Program-made: the position numbers and the translations under genes
In this document: positions 16,614-24,985 of the stretch, piece by piece
Layout of the letters: every line of letters begins with the position of its first letter
How positions within the stretch are numbered: position 1 is the stretch's first letter
From: Stigmatella aurantiaca
Lineage (GTDB): Bacteria > Myxococcota > Myxococcia > Myxococcales > Myxococcaceae
Assembly: GCF_900109545.1 (NCBI RefSeq)
Contig: NZ_FOAP01000001.1
Location: forward strand, 372,001-436,000
DNA: 64,000 bases
Direction of reading: 5' to 3'
Notes under the pieces: generated by a model
Databases searched by the model: none
What the model saw: only the letters and a program-made list of their open reading frames with translations
What the model was told of the DNA's origin: nothing

Positions 16614-17174
16614 CTAGCGGCGCAGCTCGACGCCGGTGGCCACGAGCTGCACCTCGCGGGGCTTGCCGTCACTGCCCCGGGGAACCATCGCGCCCTCGGA
16701 CTCGTAGTGCTTGGCGCGGGCCTCGCTCAGCTCCGCCACCTTCACCACGCCCTCCACGCGGGCTGCGGAGCCCGCGGAGTCCACGGGGACGAAGAAGCCG
16801 TAGTCCTTGAAGGTGACGCGCACGCCCGGGCTCTTGGCGTCCTGCGAGGCCGCCAGCTCCATCCAGCAGCCCTTGCGCTCACAGGCCTTGCGCACCTGGC
16901 CCTCCAGGAGGACCGTCTTGCCGTCGTGCGCCTGGGGCTTGGCCAGCACGTCGGCCAGCTTCACGGCCTGGGCGCCCTTGAGGGGCTCGCCGCGCGTCAG
17001 GGTCCAGCCATCCTTGGGCGTGGCGGCCTGAGGCGGCGTGGGGTGGTGGCACTCCGCCTCGCCGGCCTTGGCGGCCTTCTGGGAAGCGGGGGTGGCGGAC
17101 GGCTCACCCGCGAGCGCCACGCAGGGAACAGCGGCCAGCATCAGCAGGGCGGAACGGAGCGTCTTCATGTCCAT
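16614..17174 (-). CDS. DUF4920 secreted protein
   Basis: About 186 residues. A signal peptide (MKTLRSALLMLAAVPCVALAGE) points to the periplasm. The conserved domain (about 70-184) carries the DUF4920 hallmark GKTVLLEGQVRKACERKGCWMELA with two Cys spaced CX4C, then VRVTFKDYGFFVPVDSAG and EGVVKVAELSE. Family structure is OB-like; a metal or redox function through the Cys pair is possible but unproven. Between signal and domain are a His-His pair (ECHHP) and a Pro/Ala linker. Two Met codons (17174 and 17168) are equally plausible starts; homology does not extend above them. It heads an operon with the nuclease-fold gene. Confidence 0.85.
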   Translation of the reverse strand: MDMKTLRSALLMLAAVPCVALAGEPSATPASQKAAKAGEAECHHPTPPQAATPKDGWTLTRGEPLKGAQAVKLADVLAKPQAHDGKTVLLEGQVRKACERKGCWMELAASQDAKSPGVRVTFKDYGFFVPVDSAGSAARVEGVVKVAELSEARAKHYESEGAMVPRGSDGKPREVQLVATGVELRR

Positions 17175-17259
17175 GCGAATAGCCCAAAAGTCTTTGTCCG
17201 GGCAAGACAGCGGCCCGCCGCCGTCCACTCCTGGACCGCTTCCAGGGTAGACTGTTCCC

Positions 17260-17691
17260 GTGAAGGTTTTCTTTCCTCCTCCGAATCGCCGGTTTGGCAC
17301 CGTGGATGTGCTGGGCCTGGTGGGACTCACCGGGCTGCTCATTGGCCGCTATGTCCCCGTGGCGAAGCTCATCCCCTTCTGGGGCTGTGTGCTTCGCGAG
17401 TCGACAGGCTGGCCCTGCCTTGGCTGTGGGCTGACCCGCGTGGCCGACCGGGTGGCCCACTTCAACTTCGTGGGGGCGTGGGAGGCCAATCCCATGGGCA
17501 CGGTGGGGGCGCTCCTGTTCGCCCTGGCCGCGGTGGTGATGGTGCTGCACATGGCCTTCAAGATGCCGGTGCCCGAAATCGAGCTGTCCCCCCGCGAGTG
17601 GACCTGGCTCCGGGTGGCCTTTCCCATCCTCCTCTTCGTCAACTACGCCTATGTGGTGGTGAAGACGAAGTTTCCTCACCTGCTGACCTGA
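17260..17691 (+). CDS. DUF2752 membrane protein
   Basis: 143 residues, GTG start. Contains the family motif WPCLGCGLTR (CX2CGLTR) on a membrane-proximal loop, followed by transmembrane segments (PMGTVGALLFALAAVVMVLHM; WLRVAFPILLFVNYAYVVV), with one more near residues 18-36. DUF2752 proteins are small inner-membrane proteins with a conserved Cys pair and no known function. The plsY start lies only seven bases after its stop, so the two are likely cotranscribed. Divergent from the DUF4920 gene, 85 bp apart. Confidence 0.85.
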   Translation: MKVFFPPPNRRFGTVDVLGLVGLTGLLIGRYVPVAKLIPFWGCVLRESTGWPCLGCGLTRVADRVAHFNFVGAWEANPMGTVGALLFALAAVVMVLHMAFKMPVPEIELSPREWTWLRVAFPILLFVNYAYVVVKTKFPHLLT

Positions 17692-17698
17692 GCCCGGC

Positions 17699-18277
17699 GT
17701 GCTCACCGCCCTCATCCTGCTGGGGTATTTCGCGGGCTCCATTCCCTTCGGCGTCCTGGTGACGCGCTGGGCGCGGGGCGTGGATGTCCGCGCCGAGGGC
17801 AGCGGCAACATTGGCGCCACCAACGTGGCGCGGGTGGCGGGCAAGAAGGCCGGGGGGCTCGTCCTGGCGCTGGATGCGCTCAAGGGGGCGCTGCCGGTGC
17901 TGCTGGCCTTGCAGTTGATGCCGGGCGAGCCCCGGGCCCATGTGTCCGTGGGGCTGGCGGCGTTTCTCGGCCACTGCTTCCCCGTGTGGCTGAAGCTGCG
18001 CGGAGGCAAGGGCGTGGCCACCGCGCTGGGCGTGCTGCTCGTGCTGGTGCCCCTGGCGGCGCTCGTGGGCGGGGCCGTGTACGCGCTCGTGGTGAAGGTG
18101 GCGCGGATGAGCTCGCTGGGCTCGCTCTCGGCAGGGGCGGCCGCCGTAGGGACCGCGGCGTTCACCGCCGCCGCGCCCGAGTACGCGCTGCTCTCAGGCC
18201 TCCTCTTCGCCTTCATGCTCTGGACGCACCGGAGCAACATTGTGCGGCTGCTTCACCGGACCGAGCGCCGGTTCTGA
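17699..18277 (+). CDS. plsY: Glycerol-3-phosphate acyltransferase PlsY
   Basis: 192-residue integral membrane enzyme that transfers an acyl group from acyl-phosphate to glycerol-3-phosphate, the first step of phospholipid synthesis. The three signature loops are present: GSIPFGVLVTRW, the SGNIGATN phosphate-binding loop (about 36-43), and LRGGKGVATALG (about 99-110). Start is GTG at 17699. With PlsC (1382) the window encodes both acylation steps of phosphatidic acid synthesis, but in separate loci. The last 84 bases overlap the 3' end of the convergent rRNA methyltransferase gene. Confidence 0.95.
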   Translation: MLTALILLGYFAGSIPFGVLVTRWARGVDVRAEGSGNIGATNVARVAGKKAGGLVLALDALKGALPVLLALQLMPGEPRAHVSVGLAAFLGHCFPVWLKLRGGKGVATALGVLLVLVPLAALVGGAVYALVVKVARMSSLGSLSAGAAAVGTAAFTAAAPEYALLSGLLFAFMLWTHRSNIVRLLHRTERRF

Positions 18278-19447
18278 GCGCCGTTCCGCCAGGGGAGCGC
18301 CCCAGCTGCCCAACCGGTAGCCCAGCAGCTCGCATTCGATGGGGCCGTTCCACACCTCGCGGCGGCTGGAGGGCCGGGCGTGGAAGGCGCTCTCGAAGCC
18401 GGGGTTGCCGGAGAGGATGTGGGCGCGCCAGCCATCCAGCTCCTGGAAGCTCTCCCCGAGCTTGAAATAGAAGGACTTCATGCCCTTCTGGCCGCCCGTG
18501 CCGATGCGCTCGCCATAGGGCGGGTTGGTGATGAGCAGCCCCCCGGGCTTGGGGAGGGGCAGGGGCTTCGTGGCATCGCCCTCGGCCACCTGAATCTCCT
18601 CGGCGAGCCGCGCGGCCTTGATGTTGCGGCGCGCGGCCTCCAGGGCCTCGGGATCCTTGTCGAAGCCCAGGATGGGAAAGAGCACCTTGCGCTCGTTGCG
18701 GCGGGCATCCGCGCGCAAGTCCTCCAGCAGCTCCCGGGCCCGGGGCCCCTGGTGGGGCCAGCGCTCCACGGCGAAGGACCGGCCGATGCCCGGCGCCCGG
18801 TGCCGGGCGATGAACCCCGCCTCGATGAGCAGCGTGCCGGAGCCGCACATGGGGTCCACCAGCGGCTCTTCACCGGTGTAGTTCGCCGCGCGCAGCAGGG
18901 CGGCGGCCAGCGTCTCCTTGAGCGGCGCCGCCGTGGGCCGCACGCGGTAGCCGCGGCGGTTCAGGGGCTCTCCGCACAGGTCCAGCGAGAGCGACAGCTT
19001 CTCCTTCGCCAGGTGCGCCACCACGCGCACGTCCGGCTCCCGCGTGTTCACGTCCGGCCGGGCGCCCAGGGTGCCCCGCATGCGGTCCACGAGGGCGTCC
19101 TTGACCTTGAGCGCCACGAAGCCCGAGTGGCTGTGCTCGCTGTCGCGCAGCGTCGCCTCCACCGCGAAGGTGTGGTCCGGCGTGAGGTGCTCCTCCCACG
19201 GCACACTCGCCGCGGCCTCGTAGAGCCCCTCCGCCCCCCGGGCCTCGAACTCTCCCAGGGGGTAGAGCACGCGCATGGCGATGCGGGACCAGAGGCAGAC
19301 CTGGAGAGCCTCGTACAGCGAGGCGAGGAAGCGCACGCCTCCCCGGTCCTGACGGATGCGGCGGGCCCCCAGCTCGCGAAGCTCCTCGGCCAGGAGGTCC
19401 TCGGTACCGCGAGCGGTGGTGGCGAAAAGGGGGAGGCGTTCGGCCAT
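18194..19447 (-). CDS. THUMP-domain class I SAM-dependent RNA methyltransferase (RlmL-type, N-terminal half only)
   Basis: 417 residues. N-terminal ferredoxin-like and THUMP region (about 1-160, LPLFATTARGTEDLLAEEL ... FVALKVKDALVDRMR) followed by a Rossmann methyltransferase with VDPMCGSGTLLIEA (SAM loop), LGFDKDPEALEAARRN and the catalytic NPPYGERIG. This is the arrangement of the RlmL family, which makes m2G2445 in 23S rRNA. Escherichia coli RlmL is fused to RlmK; that second half is absent here, as is common outside the gammaproteobacteria. Target guanine is inferred from the family. The C-terminal 28 residues (RRSEPALGPVKQ ...) overlap plsY antisense and look non-conserved. Confidence 0.9.
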   Translation of the reverse strand: MAERLPLFATTARGTEDLLAEELRELGARRIRQDRGGVRFLASLYEALQVCLWSRIAMRVLYPLGEFEARGAEGLYEAAASVPWEEHLTPDHTFAVEATLRDSEHSHSGFVALKVKDALVDRMRGTLGARPDVNTREPDVRVVAHLAKEKLSLSLDLCGEPLNRRGYRVRPTAAPLKETLAAALLRAANYTGEEPLVDPMCGSGTLLIEAGFIARHRAPGIGRSFAVERWPHQGPRARELLEDLRADARRNERKVLFPILGFDKDPEALEAARRNIKAARLAEEIQVAEGDATKPLPLPKPGGLLITNPPYGERIGTGGQKGMKSFYFKLGESFQELDGWRAHILSGNPGFESAFHARPSSRREVWNGPIECELLGYRLGSWGAPLAERRSEPALGPVKQPHNVAPVRPEHEGEEEA

Positions 19448-19497
19448 GGTTCTCCGCCCTTAACGGACCTGGGGCCTCTTGGGAACGGGGAAGAGGC

Positions 19498-19782
19498 TCA
19501 TTGGGCCACGACTTCGTACAGGGCGAAGGTGGCATCCTCCTGCGCGGCCCCGGCGGCCTTGGCTGCCTGGAAGTCCTCGGATTGGAGGTAGGCCCTCAGG
19601 GCGTCCCGGTCCCGCCAGCGCGTCATCAGCAGGAACTCGGGCTGCCGCTCGAAGGACCGGAGGACTTCCAGGCCCAGGAAGCCCTCGTGCCGGTCCACGA
19701 GCCGGGCGCGCTCCTGGAACCGCTCGGCCAGGGCGTCCCCCTGGCCCTCGGGTGGCCGGAATCGGGAGATGGCGACGATCAT
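19498..19782 (-). CDS. Antibiotic biosynthesis monooxygenase (ABM) domain protein
   Basis: 94 residues forming one ABM ferredoxin-like domain: IVAISRFRPPEGQGDALAERFQER, GFLGLEVLRS, FLLMTRWRDRDALRAYLQSEDFQ. Relatives include quinol monooxygenases and IsdG-type haem-degrading enzymes; the specific substrate cannot be read from sequence. The ATG at 19782 starts the conserved strand; the frame continues upstream into ftsK without ABM character. It lies 10 bases beyond the ftsK stop zone, on the other side from ftsK in gene order, and is probably transcribed with or just after ftsK. Confidence 0.88.
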   Translation of the reverse strand: MIVAISRFRPPEGQGDALAERFQERARLVDRHEGFLGLEVLRSFERQPEFLLMTRWRDRDALRAYLQSEDFQAAKAAGAAQEDATFALYEVVAQ

Positions 19783-19792
19783 CCCCCGGAGT

Positions 19793-22700
19793 CTACATCG
19801 CCCCCGCGCCGGGCATCTCGCCCACCCCGCGCAAGAGCACCTCGCGGGGCTTGGCGCCATCGGCGGGGCCGACCACGCCCTCGCGCTCCATGCGTTCAAT
19901 CATGCGCGCGGCGCGGTTGTAGCCGATGCGCATCTTGCGCTGGAGCATGGAGATGGAGACGGCGCGCATCTCGCTCACCGTGGCGAGCGCCTGGTCGTAC
20001 AGCTCGTCGGACAGCTCGTCCTCCTCGCCGCCGCCCTCGGTGTCCTCGTCCCGCGGCTTGAGGATGGACTCGTCGAAGACGGGCTTGCCCTGGGCCTTGA
20101 GGTGGTCCACCGCGCGCTTGATTTCCGTCTCGGAGACGTAGGCGCCGTGCACGCGCTGCAGGTGGGCGCTCGTGGGCGGCATGATGAGCATGTCGCCCAT
20201 GCCCAGCAGGGCCTCGGAGCCCACCGTGCCGAGAATGGTCATCGAGTCCGGCTTGGAGCGCAGCATGAAGCTGACGCGCGTGGGGAAGTTGGCCTTGATG
20301 ACGCCCGTCACCACGTCCGTCGAGGGGCGCTGGGTGGCGACCATCAGGTGGATGCCGGAGGCGCGCGCCATCTGCGCCAGGCGCGCCACGTACGTCTCCA
20401 CCTCGCGGCTGGCCACCATCATGAGGTCCGCCAACTCGTCGATGATGACCACGAGGTAGGGCAGCTTCTTGAGCTCCTTCTTCTCCGGGACTGCTTCGGG
20501 AGCGCTCTCCGCCTCCACGGCGGCGTCCTCCTCGGCCTCCGCCTGGACCTCGGGCACGTCCTCCTCGGACTCGACCGCCTCGCGCATGTCCTCCAGGTCG
20601 TCCTTCGGCGCGGCCACACCGGGGCCGTCGCTGGACGCGGTGCCGTCGACGACGAGTACCTTCTTGGCCTTGGTGGGCTTCTTCTCCTCGGCGGCCTTCT
20701 CGGGTTTGACCTCGGTGGCGGAGCTCTCCACGAACTTGTTGTACCCGGCGATGTTGCGCACGCCCGCCTCGGACAGCAGCTGGTAGCGGCGCTCCATCTC
20801 CTCCACGGCCCAGCGCAGCGCGAGCGCCGCCTTCTTCGGGTCGGTGACGACGGGCAGCAGCAGGTGGGGGATGCCCTCGTACACGGACAGCTCGAGCATC
20901 TTCGGGTCCACCATGATGAAGCGGACCTCCTCCGGCGTGGACTTCAGGAGGATGCTCATGATCATCGAGTTGACCGCCACGGACTTACCTGAGCCGGTGG
21001 TGCCTGCGATGAGCAGGTGCGGGGCCTTGGCCAGGTCGAGCACGTACGGCATGCCCTCGATGTCCTTGCCCATGCACATGGTGAGCTTGCTCTGGCTCTT
21101 CTGGAAGGCGTCCTGCTCGGCGATCTCCTTGAGGTAGACGGTCTCGCGGTCCTTGTTGGGCACCTCGATGCCCACCACGCCCTTGCCGGGGATGGGGGCG
21201 ACGATGCGCACGCGCATGGCCTCCATGGCCATGGCGAGATCGTCCGAGAGCGAGGCGATCTTGCTCACCTTGATGCCGGGGCCCGGGAGGAACTCGTACA
21301 TGGTGACAACGGGACCGGGGCGGATCTCCACCACCTCGCCCTGGATGCCGAAGTCGGCCAGCTTGGCGCGCAGCTTCTCGGCGGTGACAAGGAACGTGTC
21401 CTTGTCCAGCGCCGTGCGCTCCTTCAAGTCACACTCGAGCACGCTCAGCGGCGGCAGCGAGAAGCTCTTGCGGCCTCCGACGAACTCGAACTCCTCCACG
21501 TCGCGCTTCTTCGGCGAGGTGGGCTTGGGCGGGGCCTTGGGCTCCACGATGAGCGGCATGCGGGCCAACGCCGAGGCGGGCGCGGGCACGATGGCCGAGG
21601 GGCCCGCGGCCACGGGGGGCGCCACGGGGGCAGGCGCCGCATCCTCCTCCTCGGAGGAGGCCGCCGGAGACATGGGGAACACGGCGGCGGGCGTGGCCGG
21701 CGCGGTGACGATGTTGGGCGTCTTGCGGTCCCGCTTGCGCAGGGGCTCGGCGGCCGCCGCCTCGGGGGAGGGGATGTTGGGGGTAGGGGAGAGGAAGGAC
21801 GCCCAGGCGGGATCCGCACCCGGGGCAGGCCGCTTCTCGGCCTGGGCCACGGGGGCCGCGGCGGGCTCGGCGGGCTTCTCCTTGGCCTGCGCCTTGGCCT
21901 CGCGGGTAAGCTCCTTGGTCTCCTTGGCGGCCTTCTTGGCGGCCAGCAGCTGCTCCTTCTCGGCCTCGCGTGCCAGGCGCACGGCCTCCTCGGCCATGGC
22001 CTCGGCCTCGGCGGCCTCGGCTTCCGCGGCCTCGCGCTCGGCCTCCAGCAGCTCCTCCTCGTCCGCCTCGAGCTGGGCGAGGAACGCGGCCTCCTCCTCC
22101 TTCTCCTTGGCGGCCCGCTCCTGGCGCTGCTGGTAGGCCACCTTCTGGGCTTCCCAGAAGGCCTGGCCCGCTTCCTGGGCCCGCTTGCCGAACACACAGG
22201 CCCCCGCCCACAGCAGGGCGCACAGTTTCAGGAAGGTGTACTGCGTGCCGACGATGAGCCCCGCGACCGCCACGGCGGTGACGAGGATGACGGTGCCCAC
22301 GGTGGAGAAGAGCTTCTGCAGCGTGCCACCGAGGGCCGAGCCCACGGCGCCGCCCGGTGGGTGCGCCCACCCGGGCTCTCCGGCGAAGAAGATGTGCGCG
22401 AGCACCGAGGCGCTCAGGGTCAGCAGTGTCAGCGCGGCGATCTGCGGCAACCGGCGGCGATCGCGATGCCCCACGAAGAGGATCATCGCCGCATAGCCCC
22501 CGCACAGGGGAATGAGGTAGGCGCACACGCCCAGCATCCCGCGCAGGGACTCGGCGATGAGGTGGCCCATGGGGCCGACCATGTTGCGGAAGCCAGGCCC
22601 CACGCGGTCCTTCGCGCTGAAGGTGGCAACCGACAAGAAAGAGATGATCGAAGCCGATAGGAGAAAGACGCCCACGATGGCACGCCGGCTGGCGCCTCCC

Positions 22701-22798
22701 GTTTGCATCTTCTTGGCCGCCAGCGCCTTGCGACGCGTGGCGATCTCCTGCCTCGACAGGACCGTCTTTTCTGCCCTGCCCTTCCTTGCCGCCGTCAT
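19793..22798 (-). CDS. ftsK: DNA translocase FtsK
   Basis: 1001 residues. FtsK pumps chromosome dimers through the division septum. Domains: membrane anchor with four hydrophobic segments (about 40-200), an Ala/Glu-rich coiled-coil and Pro-rich linker (about 220-440), the alpha/beta motor (about 450-890) with Walker A AGTTGSGKS (about 598-606) and Walker B VVIIDELADL (about 783-792), and the C-terminal gamma winged helix (about 930-990, VSISMLQRKMRIGYNRAARMIERME) that reads polar sequences. Unusually, about 90 acidic residues (about 690-778) are inserted in the motor just before Walker B, where other FtsK proteins have a short loop. The ATG at 22798 follows GAGGGAAGG; the longer frame upstream lacks homology. 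Confidence 0.97.
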   Translation of the reverse strand: MTAARKGRAEKTVLSRQEIATRRKALAAKKMQTGGASRRAIVGVFLLSASIISFLSVATFSAKDRVGPGFRNMVGPMGHLIAESLRGMLGVCAYLIPLCGGYAAMILFVGHRDRRRLPQIAALTLLTLSASVLAHIFFAGEPGWAHPPGGAVGSALGGTLQKLFSTVGTVILVTAVAVAGLIVGTQYTFLKLCALLWAGACVFGKRAQEAGQAFWEAQKVAYQQRQERAAKEKEEEAAFLAQLEADEEELLEAEREAAEAEAAEAEAMAEEAVRLAREAEKEQLLAAKKAAKETKELTREAKAQAKEKPAEPAAAPVAQAEKRPAPGADPAWASFLSPTPNIPSPEAAAAEPLRKRDRKTPNIVTAPATPAAVFPMSPAASSEEEDAAPAPVAPPVAAGPSAIVPAPASALARMPLIVEPKAPPKPTSPKKRDVEEFEFVGGRKSFSLPPLSVLECDLKERTALDKDTFLVTAEKLRAKLADFGIQGEVVEIRPGPVVTMYEFLPGPGIKVSKIASLSDDLAMAMEAMRVRIVAPIPGKGVVGIEVPNKDRETVYLKEIAEQDAFQKSQSKLTMCMGKDIEGMPYVLDLAKAPHLLIAGTTGSGKSVAVNSMIMSILLKSTPEEVRFIMVDPKMLELSVYEGIPHLLLPVVTDPKKAALALRWAVEEMERRYQLLSEAGVRNIAGYNKFVESSATEVKPEKAAEEKKPTKAKKVLVVDGTASSDGPGVAAPKDDLEDMREAVESEEDVPEVQAEAEEDAAVEAESAPEAVPEKKELKKLPYLVVIIDELADLMMVASREVETYVARLAQMARASGIHLMVATQRPSTDVVTGVIKANFPTRVSFMLRSKPDSMTILGTVGSEALLGMGDMLIMPPTSAHLQRVHGAYVSETEIKRAVDHLKAQGKPVFDESILKPRDEDTEGGGEEDELSDELYDQALATVSEMRAVSISMLQRKMRIGYNRAARMIERMEREGVVGPADGAKPREVLLRGVGEMPGAGAM

Positions 22799-22847
22799 GA
22801 CCTTCCCTCTGTAAGACCCGTAGCAGGCTGTAGCGACTGCCCGGGCG

Positions 22848-22875
22848 AGTGTAGGGGGGGACGCTGATCGGTCAA
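22848..22875 (-). promoter_or_regulatory. Possible sigma-70-type promoter of ftsK
   Basis: On the minus strand TTGACC (22870-22875, five of six matches) and TACACT (22848-22853, four of six) are 16 bases apart, placing the start about 45 bases before the ftsK ATG. It lies in the 178 bp region divergent from the zinc-ribbon/TPR gene. Confidence 0.4.
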
Positions 22876-22976
22876 CTTTCCAGCCTGTTGAGCGGCGGCC
22901 GTTTGGGGCTCCAAATTGAGGTCTTGGCAGTCCGGAGCAAGTATGTTGCCTGAACCGAAGCGGGCAGGCGGGGTGC

Positions 22977-24341
22977 ATGGACGTCCGATGTGATCGCTGT
23001 AAGTCGCAGTACCAGCTGGAGGACGCCCGAATCCCCGAGGCCGGTCTCACCGTTCAGTGCCCCACGTGCCAGTACGTCTTCGGCCTGAAGAAGAAAACGC
23101 TGCTCATCACGCTTCCGGTGAAGCCAGGCCAGGAGCTGTCCTCGCCGGTGGTGGTCCTGGGCAGCTCCTCGCCCGTCGCGGCCCCCGACGAGGGCCCGGA
23201 GCCGGGCCTTCCTCCCGCCGGGGCCGGCGAGCGGTCCCGCGAGTGGCGGGTGCGCCAGGCCAGTGGGAACGTCTTCTCCCTCAAGGATCTCACCACGCTC
23301 CAGAAGTGGATCATCGAGCGCAAGGTGGTGCGTGATGACGAGATCTCCCTGACGGGGGACAGCTGGAAACGGCTCGGGGACATCGCGGAGCTGGCGACCT
23401 TCTTCCAGGTGCTGGATGAGGCCCAGCGGGCCTCCCTGCTTCAGGCGCAGGTGGAGCTTGGCAAGGCCCTGGGGACCCAGAAGCCGGGCGGGCCCGTGGG
23501 TGGAACGCCGGTGGGTGCCGGGAATTTGAGCCCCCGGCCTCAAGGCCCGGTGGCCATGCGGCGGGGCAGCCCGCTTCCGCTCCTGGTGTTGCTCCTGCTG
23601 GGGGCGGGCGGGGCCTTCTATTACTTCCAGGTGTGGGGTCCCCAACGCGAGGAGGCGGCGCGGGCGGAGTCCGCCCGGAAAGAGGAGGAGCGGCAGGCAC
23701 AGCTCCTCGCGGAGCGTGCCGCCGCCGCCGAAGCCCCCCCCGCCACCCCGGACGCCGGGGGTGGGAATGACCCCTCGGACGCGGGGGATGCGCTCGCCGC
23801 GGCGGTGCCCCCCGCCTCCCAAGACGCGGGGGGTGAGGAAGACGCGGTGGAGCTCGTCGAGGTGGGCGCCCTCGGGGACGCGGGCGCGGATGCAGGGGAG
23901 GCGGTGGACGCAGGCGGGGAGGCGGACGCGGGGACAGACCTGGACGGGGGAAGCCCTCCGGTGAAGCGGCCCGAGCCCGTGCGCGACTACAACTACTACA
24001 TGGCACAAGGCGACCGCCTGCGGGCGCGGGAGCGCTTCGTGGCGGCCGCGGAGGCCTTCGCCAACGCGGCGGAGCTCGAACCGGAGCGGGCGGAGCCCTA
24101 CTCGGGCCGGGGGCTGGCGCTGCTGGACCTGGGCAACCCCCAGGAGGCGGCCAGGGAGTTCGAGCAGGCCCTCCGGCTCAACCCCCGGTACGGGGAGGCC
24201 ATGATTGGACTTGCGGAGACCTACCGCTCCCAGGGAAAGAAGGCGGAAGCGATTCGCTACTACCAGCGGTACCTTGAGATCCTCCCGGAGGGTCCCGAGG
24301 CGGAGGTGGCGCGCAGCGCCATCGAGCGATTGATGCAGTGA
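22977..24341 (+). CDS. MJ0042 zinc-ribbon, GYF_2-like and TPR membrane protein
   Basis: 454 residues. N-terminal MJ0042 zinc ribbon (CDRC ... CPTC, about 4-31), a GYF_2-like domain (about 87-150, WRVRQASGNVFSLKDLTTLQKWIIERKVVRDDEISLTGDSW split over strands), one transmembrane helix (about 200-220, PLPLLVLLLLGAGGAFYYF), an acidic Asp-Ala-Gly-rich linker (about 250-320), and two to three TPR units (about 335-454, FANAAELEPERAEPYSGRGLALLDLGNP). Architecture of this type is frequent in myxobacteria and suggests an inner-membrane scaffold with a cytoplasmic N-terminus and a periplasmic TPR domain. No enzymatic residues. It probably leads the transcript into the TFIIB-like zinc protein and gatCAB, with gaps of only 12-13 bp. 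Confidence 0.85.
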   Translation: MDVRCDRCKSQYQLEDARIPEAGLTVQCPTCQYVFGLKKKTLLITLPVKPGQELSSPVVVLGSSSPVAAPDEGPEPGLPPAGAGERSREWRVRQASGNVFSLKDLTTLQKWIIERKVVRDDEISLTGDSWKRLGDIAELATFFQVLDEAQRASLLQAQVELGKALGTQKPGGPVGGTPVGAGNLSPRPQGPVAMRRGSPLPLLVLLLLGAGGAFYYFQVWGPQREEAARAESARKEEERQAQLLAERAAAAEAPPATPDAGGGNDPSDAGDALAAAVPPASQDAGGEEDAVELVEVGALGDAGADAGEAVDAGGEADAGTDLDGGSPPVKRPEPVRDYNYYMAQGDRLRARERFVAAAEAFANAAELEPERAEPYSGRGLALLDLGNPQEAAREFEQALRLNPRYGEAMIGLAETYRSQGKKAEAIRYYQRYLEILPEGPEAEVARSAIERLMQ

Positions 24342-24353
24342 AGGGAGAACCAC

Positions 24354-24680
24354 ATGGCCGAGTTCGACAAGCCGTCGTCCACCGAGGATGAGTACTTCGC
24401 CCGCGAGGATATCGAGAAGAAGCGCAAGCTCGCCCTCCAGCAAGCCGGCCAGTTGGCCGCCCAGCAGCGGGAGGACCTCCGGAAGCTCCACCACATGAAG
24501 TGCCCCAAGTGCGGCCTGGACCTGCACACGCTGAAGAAGGGGAAGGTGGAGATTGACACCTGCTTCGAGTGCAAGGGCGTCTGGCTGGACGCGGGCGAGC
24601 TGGAGCAGGTGCTGCACCAGGGCTCGGAGAACAATGGCAAGGTGATGGGCGCCATCCTCAACCTGTTCAAGCGCAGCTAG
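24354..24680 (+). CDS. Small zf-TFIIB-type zinc-ribbon protein
   Basis: 108 residues. The centre holds a zf-TFIIB ribbon: MKCPKCGLDLHTLKKGKVEIDTCFECKGVWLDAGELEQVL (split here as CX2C then CX2C, about 49-80), with the family end motif GVWLDAGELE. The N-terminal half is a charged helix (REDIEKKRKLALQQAGQLAAQQREDLRKL). Function of this family is unknown. GGGAGAA precedes the ATG. It is the second gene of a probable five-gene transcript ending with gatB. Confidence 0.85.
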   Translation: MAEFDKPSSTEDEYFAREDIEKKRKLALQQAGQLAAQQREDLRKLHHMKCPKCGLDLHTLKKGKVEIDTCFECKGVWLDAGELEQVLHQGSENNGKVMGAILNLFKRS

Positions 24681-24693
24681 GAGGACTCCCCCC

Positions 24694-24981
24694 ATGAAGC
24701 TCACGCTCGAGCAGGTCCGTCATGTGGCCGCCCTGGCCCGGCTGTCGTTGTCACCCGAGGAGGAGCGGCGCTATGCCACGCAGCTCTCGGCGGTGCTCGA
24801 CGCGGTGGCCCAGCTCCAGGAGCTCGACGTGAGTGGCGTGGAGCCCACCTCTCACGCGACGCTCGCGGACTCGCTGTTGCGCGAGGACGTGACGCGTCCG
24901 TCCCTGCCGCCGGAGAAGGGGCTGGCCAATGCCCCTTCGAAGGTCGGTACCCGCTTTGCCGTCCCGAAGATCATCGAGTAA
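24694..24981 (+). CDS. gatC: Aspartyl/glutamyl-tRNA amidotransferase subunit C
   Basis: 95-residue GatC, the small subunit that wraps around GatA and holds it to GatB. The standard start [22 protein letters not shown] and the extended C-terminal belt ([36 protein letters not shown], residues 60-95) are visible. GGAGG precedes the ATG. First of the contiguous gatC-gatA-gatB set, four bases ahead of gatA. The complete complex indicates that Gln-tRNA and/or Asn-tRNA is made by transamidation in this organism. Confidence 0.96.
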   Translation: MKLTLEQVRHVAALARLSLSPEEERRYATQLSAVLDAVAQLQELDVSGVEPTSHATLADSLLREDVTRPSLPPEKGLANAPSKVGTRFAVPKIIE

Positions 24982-24985
24982 GGCC

